From Sporobolomyces roseus (taxonomy: Eukaryota; Basidiomycota; Microbotryomycetes; Sporidiobolales; Sporidiobolaceae), in assembly GCA_016617785.1 (NCBI GenBank), contig JADILM010000003.1:62001-126000 (forward strand): DNA of 64,000 bases, read 5' to 3'. Below, in pieces: positions 57,252 to 64,000 of this stretch. The notes below the pieces were generated by a model. That model was given only the letters and a program-made list of their open reading frames with translations, was not told the origin of the DNA and did not search any database. Position 1 is the stretch's first letter; each line of letters opens with the position of its first letter. A program made the position numbers and the translations under genes.

Positions 57252-60242
57252 ATGGCGACAACATCTAGTAACGGAGCTCCCGCTCAACCCCAAAGCAAGT
57301 TTGCAGTCATTCAAGAAGATGAATAGTCCGTCATCATTTCCCCTTCTCCTTCTCTATACTTCCTCACGCACAGAGGCTGACCCCGTTCATTCCATGTGAC
57401 AGCCTAGCTCCTTTCGAACAAGCTATCCAACACCGGTACATCTCATCCTCTCCTCTTCTTCCTCTTTCTCGTTTTCTTCCCACTTTCGCATAAAATTCCC
57501 CCAACTGATTTCTCAATCCTCGACTGAATCGTTAGAACCGACAAGTACAACGATTGGGTCAACACGATCAATACTCATGAAGGTGGTTTCGAAAAGTTCT
57601 CGAGGGGTTACGAGACTTATGGATTCATCGTCGAGAAGAATGGAGATGTAACTTATCGCGAATGGGCACCAAACGCAGAGTCTGCGAACCTCGTTGGTGA
57701 CTTCAGTGAGTAACTGATGACCCTACCGTCCCCCTCTGCTTCTGCTTCGAGACTGACGCATTCCTGTAATTCCTTCGCAGACAACTGGAGTCGAGATGCT
57801 AACCCTATGAAGAAGAACGATTTCGGCGTCTTCGAGACCGTCATTCCTAACAAGAATGGTCAACCTGCGATTCCCCATAACTCGAAAGTCAAGGTAAGGG
57901 AGACAGCTGTTCTTTTCGCTCACTTCGGAAGCTGACGAACCTTCTCTTCGATTCCTACAGATCTCTATGACCATTCCAGGAGGGGAACGTATTGAGCGTC
58001 TCCCAGCGTGGTCAAAGTAAGCTCCCTCCCTCGAGTCAACATCCGCGAGTACTGACTGTAAACTCCTCAAATTAGACGAGTCGTTCAGGACATGAAAGTT
58101 TCGCCTCTTTACGATGCAGTTTTCTGGAACCCTACTGAAACCTACAAGTTCAAGAACAAGCGTCCTCCTACACCTCGCGCGACCAAAATCTACGAAGCTC
58201 ATGGTGCGCTGTCGACTCTTTTCGAGCGCTGCTGATTTCAGACTGACCTGACCCATGTTTGTCTCGTTCACAGTCGGTATCTCGAGTCCTGAACCCAAAA
58301 TTGGATCTTACGAAGAGTTCACGAGAGACGTTCTTCCTCGTATCAAGGCTCTCGGATACAACACGATTCAATTGATGTGAGTACTCCTTTAAACGATTCC
58401 TCGATCGATATCGCAAGCTGACTCTTCTCTCATGTCTTAAGGGCTATCATGGAACACGCTTACTACGCTTCCTTCGGTTACCAAATCACTTCCTTCTTTG
58501 CCATCTCGTCTCGATACGGTACTCCCGAAGAACTGATGAAGCTTATCGACACCGCTCACGGAATGGGAATCACTGTCTTACTCGACGTCGTTCACTCTCA
58601 CGCTTCGAACAACTCCCTCGACGGTCTAAACATGTTTGATGGAAGTGGTCATCAATATTTCCATGAGGGTGCCAAAGGTCGTCACGAACTCTGGGATTCG
58701 TTAGTCTCCTTCGTCTCACTCCTCAGATCGACTCTTATTGACGATAGTGTGCTCGCTCGTTCAAAGCCGTCTCTTCAACTACGGATCGCACGAAGTTCTT
58801 CGTTTCCTCCTTTCCAACCTTCGCTTCTACATGGAGATCTACCAATTCGACGGATTCCGATTCGACGGCGTCACTTCGATGATGTACACTCATCACGGTA
58901 TCGGAAGTGGTTTCTCTGGAGGTTACCACGAGTACTTTGGACCCAACGTCGACGAAGAAGCTGTCGTTTACCTCATGCTTGTAAGTTCGACTTCTCTCGC
59001 TTGCATCTTTCTACTGTGGAGAGTGCTCACGGTACTCCCATGATCGTTAGGCAAACTCTATGATTCACGACTTGTACCCTCATTCGCTTACTATCGCCGA
59101 AGACGTTTCCGGTATGCCAGCTCTATGCCGAACCGTTCCAGAAGGAGGAATCGGATTCGACTACCGACTCTCAATGGCTGTCCCCGACATGTGGATCAAA
59201 CTCCTCAAAGAATCGAAAGACGACATGTCGTGGGACCTAGGAAATATCTGTTTCACTTTGACGAATCGACGATACAAGGAGAAGAGCATCTGTTACGCGG
59301 AATCTCACGATCAGGCGCTCGTAGGAGATAAGACCCTCGCGTTCTGGATGATGGATAAGGAGATGTACACGAACATGAGTGATTTGTCGGAATTGACTTT
59401 CGCTGTCGATCGAGGAATGGCTCTTCACAAAATGATCCGGTACGCTGCTTCTCCTCTGCTCTTCTTTCTTGGCCGCAAACTGACAAGTGCCTCGTTTGCT
59501 TTTAGATTGATCACGCATGCTCTCGGAGGTGAAGGATACCTCAACTTCGAAGGAAAGTAAGTTGTCGAATCCTTCTCTCTCGACCTCTCAATCCTTTCGA
59601 CTCCGAGCTGACAGAGGTGCTATTCTCATTACTTAGCGAGTTCGGTCACCCTGAATGGCTCGATTTCCCTCGTGCTGGAAACGGCGACTCGTACAACCAC
59701 GCTCGTCGTCAATTCAATCTCGTCGACGATGAATTGTTGCGATACAAGTACCTCTGGCGATTCGATCAAGCCATGAACAAGCTCGAAGATCAATTCCAAT
59801 GGTTGAGCAGTCCTCAAGCTTACGTTTCGCTCAAGAACGAAGTGAGTTCCCCCTCTCTGCCTGGCTTTGTCTCGGACTCGACCTGACACGAGCACTCCGA
59901 TCGATGTAGAGCGACAAAGTTTGCGTATTCGAACGAGGAAACTTGCTCTTCGTGTTCAACTTCCACCCTACCGAATCCTTCACCGATTACCGAGTCGGAA
60001 CTGATTGGGGAGGAAAGTACAAGGTCGTCTTGTCTTCCGATGACAAGAACTTTGGTGGACACGATCGAATCGACAAGAGCGTCGAACACTTCACAACTCC
60101 GATGGAATGGAATGGTCGAAAGAATTGGTTACAGGTTCGTCTTTCCTGTGTTCTTCTTGACTCGACACCTGACTGATAAACCCATGTTACTACGGTATAG
60201 CTCTACGTCCCTTCTCGTACCGTCCAAGTTCTCGCTCACTAA
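57252..60242 (+). CDS. GLC3: 1,4-alpha-glucan (glycogen) branching enzyme
   Basis: Fourteen exons: 57252-57325, 57403-57435, 57536-57705, 57781-57893, 57961-58016, 58076-58203, 58274-58376, 58442-58699, 58767-58980, 59051-59439, 59506-59556, 59637-59841, 59910-60134, 60201-60242; 686 aa, the standard length. A CBM48 region ([19 protein letters not shown]) is followed by the GH13 barrel: [22 protein letters not shown] (nucleophile Asp), IAEDVSGMP (acid/base Glu) and [14 protein letters not shown]-terminal all-beta domain ends in TVQVLAH. It makes alpha-1,6 branches in glycogen in the cytosol. Two acceptors end in AAG (58441 and 58766). It is divergent from SRP72 with 261 bp between starts. Confidence 0.97.
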
Positions 60243-61266
60243 GCGAATAATTTCGACCTCTATTCACCTTTCCGCCATCCTTACGATATCTCCGCACGGC
60301 CTCTTCCTCTTTCTTTCACGACCTTGCACGTCGTAATCATCGTCAAGGTCTCCTCTACTTTCCTCAGCAAGTCTTCACTCCACTTCATTTCACTTCGATC
60401 CCTCCCACTTCGATCCCTCCCACTAGATCTCTCCCAAAAAATCACCGTTTACCCTTCCTTTCTTGTATCTTCTTCAACCGTTTACCCGTTCTCATCAGTA
60501 TGTACCCCACCCTCCTTACCCCAAAAACCCCGTTCCAATCTTCAGCAGTCTTTCAGTCTTTTGTGCCGCAATTCCAGTCTTTCGTCGGAAACGCAACTTC
60601 TATCTCTAAGGAGCACGTTCACTCTCCGTTGCTCACTAAGCGTCGACGTGTCATCTCTCTCTGTCATCTCCGAAAGTCGCTTACCTGAGCTCGTCCAAGC
60701 ACAGGGCTGTTCGTTGTTTTCTGTCGGGAGTTTTCCTCGCTGCTCGTTTACGACATGAAGTCAAGTCACCATTGAGCTGGAGCTCATCCGAGCTTTGTAG
60801 TCACAATCCGATCTGTATCCTATGCGAAAACAGCGTCGAGTACACTTGTGCTGCAATCGTATCTAATCTTCAGCTTTTGCGAAGTGGGAAGCGAGAATTC
60901 GCAAATTGAATACCTGATCCTCCAGGGTCAAATTCGACGTGTTCAACGCTGGTACTCTGTACAGTAGCTTTACGAAAGCAAGCTGACTATGGAGAACCCT
61001 TCCTCGGAAGAAAAGGACGACCGGATCACGACGGTCCGGGTTTTTGCTGATCAAGCAGCAAGAGAAAATTCCTCCTCCTGACTCGACCACCTCGTCTCGA
61101 ACCGACTCATCGTTGGGCGCCTGTTGACCGTCAGAACCACTCTCTTACTCTCAACTCACCAGCACCACCGCTTCCGGTCCCTTCAAGCTAGTTCGCATTA
61201 CCTCCACCTCCCCTTTCACCTTTTTCCCTTTCAACAGCGGCTTTTCCCCCAACACTCGATAAGGAG
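60243..61266. promoter_or_regulatory. Branching-enzyme 3' region and long ABC-transporter promoter
   Basis: One kilobase without a motif-bearing open frame. It should carry the promoter of the PDR-type pump, a gene class with long regulated promoters. I see no clear regulatory palindrome I can name. Confidence 0.4.
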
Positions 61267-64000
61267 ATGTCGGCAGCTGCAGCAGGAGCACTGGGAGCCA
61301 CTGGTGTTATTCCCACTCGCGAAGTCGTCTCAAGCGAGAAACACGAGGCTCAGCCAACCTCTGAACGATCAGAGGCTTCGACCCTCGCTGGAGAGGGTTA
61401 CACAAGGAACGAGCAAGGAGGACAGGTAGATGTCAAGGACGCTGAAGCACGCTTCGAGGTGAGTTTCCTTTCCGTCGATGGACGAGGTTCGACCTTGCAG
61501 AATGGACCGGCATCGGCGAAATTTGTTCGATCAACACTGACGCCGTCATTCGTTCTACTACATCGCAGACTCTTCGTCGTGAGCTTTCACGTCAGTCATC
61601 GGCTCATCGAACCAAGTCTGGTCAAAAGGATGCCGAGAAGGAAGGAGAAGATGACGACGATTTCGATCTGTTGTCCTACCTTCGAGGGCAGCAGTCGAAG
61701 GCGGATGAAGCTGGAATGCATCGCAAAGTTGTTGGAGTATCATGGACTGATCTCACTGTCGTTGGTGCCGGAGGAATGAAGGTAAGCACCTCCTTTACCT
61801 TTGGCTCTTTACGAAATCGATTGGGATTGTTGACGAAACTCGTTTGCATTTGAGACAGATCTTCATTCGTACCTTCCCCGATGCCGTCAAGGAGGCGATT
61901 CTCTGGCCCGTCATCAAATTTTGGAAAGTCACAAAGTCCGGTCCTTTCAAGGCGTCTCCTCGAAATCTCCTCGAATCGTTCGACGGTTGCCTCAAACCAG
62001 GAGAGCTCTGCCTCGTTCTCGGTCGACCTGGATCCGGATGCACTACATTCCTCAAGACTATTGCGAATCAACGAGGAGGATACCTCGCTGTCGACGGAGA
62101 TGTCGATTACGGAGGAATCTCGGCAAAAGAAATGCGTCAACGTTATCGAGGAGAAGTCGCTTACAACCAGGAGGACGACAACCATCTTGCCAATTTGACT
62201 GTCGCTCAAACTCTCATGTTCGCCCTTCGTCTCAAGACTCCAGGCAACCTTCTTCCCGGTCATTCGACGAAATCGTTCCAGAAGGAGATCCTCGATGTGT
62301 TGGTGAACATGCTCGGAATCCCTCACACGAAGAACACGAAGGTCGGATCAGCTTACGTTCGTGGAGTGAGTGGAGGAGAACGAAAGCGTGTCAGTATCGC
62401 AGAGATGGTACGTTTTCGATCGTCCTCGTTTCATCTCGTTCGGAACTCATGCTTCTCCTTCTCGCGTTTAGATGGCCACTCGCGCTGTCGTCCAATCTTG
62501 GGACAACTCGACTCGAGGACTCGATGCTTCGACTGCTCTCGACTACGCCAAATCCCTCCGGATTCTCGCCGACATACAACAAAGCGCCCTCTTCACTTCC
62601 CTCTACCAAGCTGGAGAAGGTATCTTCGACGTCTGCGACAAGGTTCTCGTCATCGATCAAGGACGACAAGTCTACTTCGGACCTGCGAAAGAAGCCAGAC
62701 CTTACATGATGAGTTTGGGTTACGCCGACCTTCCTCGTCAAACGACTGCCGATTACCTGACAGGGTGCACCGATCCGAACGAGCGTCAAATGCAACCTGG
62801 AAGATCCGAAGCCGACGTCCCTTCTACTCCAGATCAACTCGCTGAGGCTTTCCGCAAGTCCGAGATCCACGCTCGTATGATCGCTGAACGAGACGCTTTC
62901 AAGGCGCAATGCCAGTCGGACGACGCCCAACGACGCGAATTCGAGGAGGCCGTTGTGACTGGCAAGCGAAAGGGAGTCGGAAAGAAGTCTGTCTACACCG
63001 CTTCATTCCCCGCTCAAGTTTCCGCTCTCGTTCGCCGTCAATTCCAACTTCGTGCTCAAGACCGTGTCGACTTCATCGTTTCCTACACTACCTCAATCGT
63101 TGTCGCCCTCATCGTACGTTTCACTTTCCTCGTCATTCCCTCCTTCGAAACTGACTATCACTCGATTTCCGACAGACTGGTGGCGTCTACTTCATGATGC
63201 CCGAGACCGCTAGTGGTGCTTTCACTCGAGGAGGTAAGATCTCGCCTCTCCGCAAGAGACGATCTCGTTTGCTGAATCGTTCATCCGTTTCTCAGGTGCC
63301 ATCTTTATCGCCCTCCTCTTCAACTCCTTCCAAGCTTTCAACGAGCTGCCGACTCAGATGATGGGACGAGGAATCACCTGGCGACACAAGCAATTCGCTT
63401 TCCACCGTCCCTCCGCCGTTACCATTTCGCAAACTATCGCCGATGCTCCAAACAACGCTTTCCAAATCCTACTCTTCTGTATCATCGTCTACTTCATGGG
63501 AGGATTCGTCTACACTGCCGGAGCCTTCTTCTCGTTCTACATCATCGTTCTCTCAACCTACTTCGCACTCGCCGGTTTCTTCCGTCTTCTCGGAACTCTC
63601 TGCGCAAACTACGATCAAGCTTCTCGACTAGCCAGTGTCATCATCACACTCATGATCACGTACTCGGGCTATCTCATTCCTGTAGGTGGAATCGCCCTCA
63701 TTCTTCACTCGAATCACGACCTGACAGACCTCGCCTCTCGAACAGATCTTCTCGCAAAAGAGATGGTTGTTCTGGATCAGTTACATTAACGTGAGTCGCT
63801 TGCGAAAAGTCACTACTTCAACTGTGCTGACTCTCTCGAGCCTGCTGCACAGCCTCTCCAATTCGGTTTCTCTGCGGCAATGGCGAACGAGTTCAAGCGT
63901 ATCAACCTACTCTGTGATGGAAACTACATTCTCCCTTCGAACGTCGGCGGCGCTTTCCCTCAATACCCTACGACTCTCGGTGCAAACCAAGTCTGTACTC
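61267..64000 (+). CDS. PDR/CDR-type ABC transporter (ABCG), N-terminal half, cut by window end
   Basis: Exons so far: 61267-61458, 61569-61781, 61859-62407, 62472-63113, 63176-63233, 63296-63681, 63746-63790 and 63853 to the window end, all in phase. The first nucleotide-binding domain shows the fungal PDR Walker A, GRPGSGCTTFLK, the signature VSGGERKRVSIAE and the degenerate Walker B WDNSTRGLDA. The first membrane domain follows (GRGITWRHKQFAFHRPSA, then several TM helices, SGYLIPIFSQKRWLFWISYI). The reading stops at YPTTLGANQVCT, the first large loop; the second half lies beyond the edge. It probably exports hydrophobic drugs or lipids across the plasma membrane. Confidence 0.95.

Overview
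The window looks like nuclear DNA of a basidiomycete fungus, most likely a yeast-like one. Genes are compact and packed on both strands, and almost all are cut by many short introns (mostly 50-90 nt, GT...AG, often with a CTGAC/CTRAC-like branch site). The proteins are fungal (Spp1, Siz1, Bcp1, Psk-type kinase, PDR-type ABC pump), and one duplicated gene resembles a basidiomycete-only family. There is no rRNA, CRISPR or recognisable transposon, and I found no convincing tRNA. Class and species cannot be fixed from the sequence alone. All exon models were read by eye from splice signals, reading-frame continuity and family motifs.

Layout, left to right: an oxidoreductase gene 5' part (-, runs off the left edge); SPP1 (+); CLU1 (+); a complete copy of the same oxidoreductase (+); TEF1/eEF1A (-); SIZ1 SUMO ligase (-); RPL32 (+); BCP1 (+); a triple-KH RNA-binding protein (+); a frameshifted copy of an orphan gene (-); a PAS-kinase-type kinase (-); a histidine-phosphatase-like protein (-); NUDC (-); 2-Cys peroxiredoxin (-); an SF1 UPF1/SEN1-like helicase (-); an F-box protein (+); an MFS DHA2 transporter (+); the intact orphan gene (+); an unrecognised gene (+); LSM1 (+); the ADP/ATP carrier (+); PGS1 (-); a short SRP72-like protein (-); glycogen branching enzyme (+); and the first half of a PDR-type ABC transporter (+), cut by the right edge.

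Most genes are housekeeping: translation (TEF1, RPL32, CLU1, BCP1), RNA decay and binding (LSM1, KH protein, helicase), chromatin and SUMO (SPP1, SIZ1), mitochondria (AAC, PGS1, CLU1), glycogen and nutrient signalling (branching enzyme, Psk-like kinase), redox (peroxiredoxin) and efflux (MFS, ABC). I see no operon-like functional cluster.

The unusual layer is structural. There are three inverted duplications of gene pieces: an apparently exact 1.06 kb pair bracketing SPP1-CLU1; a diverged 1.6 kb pair 19 kb apart in which one gene copy carries a 5-bp frameshift; and a 176-bp piece of the peroxiredoxin gene copied in inverse orientation 2.3 kb away. One peroxiredoxin intron appears to have been born by tandem duplication of the flanking exon. 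At least three, probably five, introns use GC instead of GT at the donor, and the phosphatase-like gene needs a 7-nt microexon to spell its catalytic motif. I found no wholly new multi-gene system; the best candidates for something undescribed are the recent intron gain, the microexon and the repeated inverted gene-fragment duplications.
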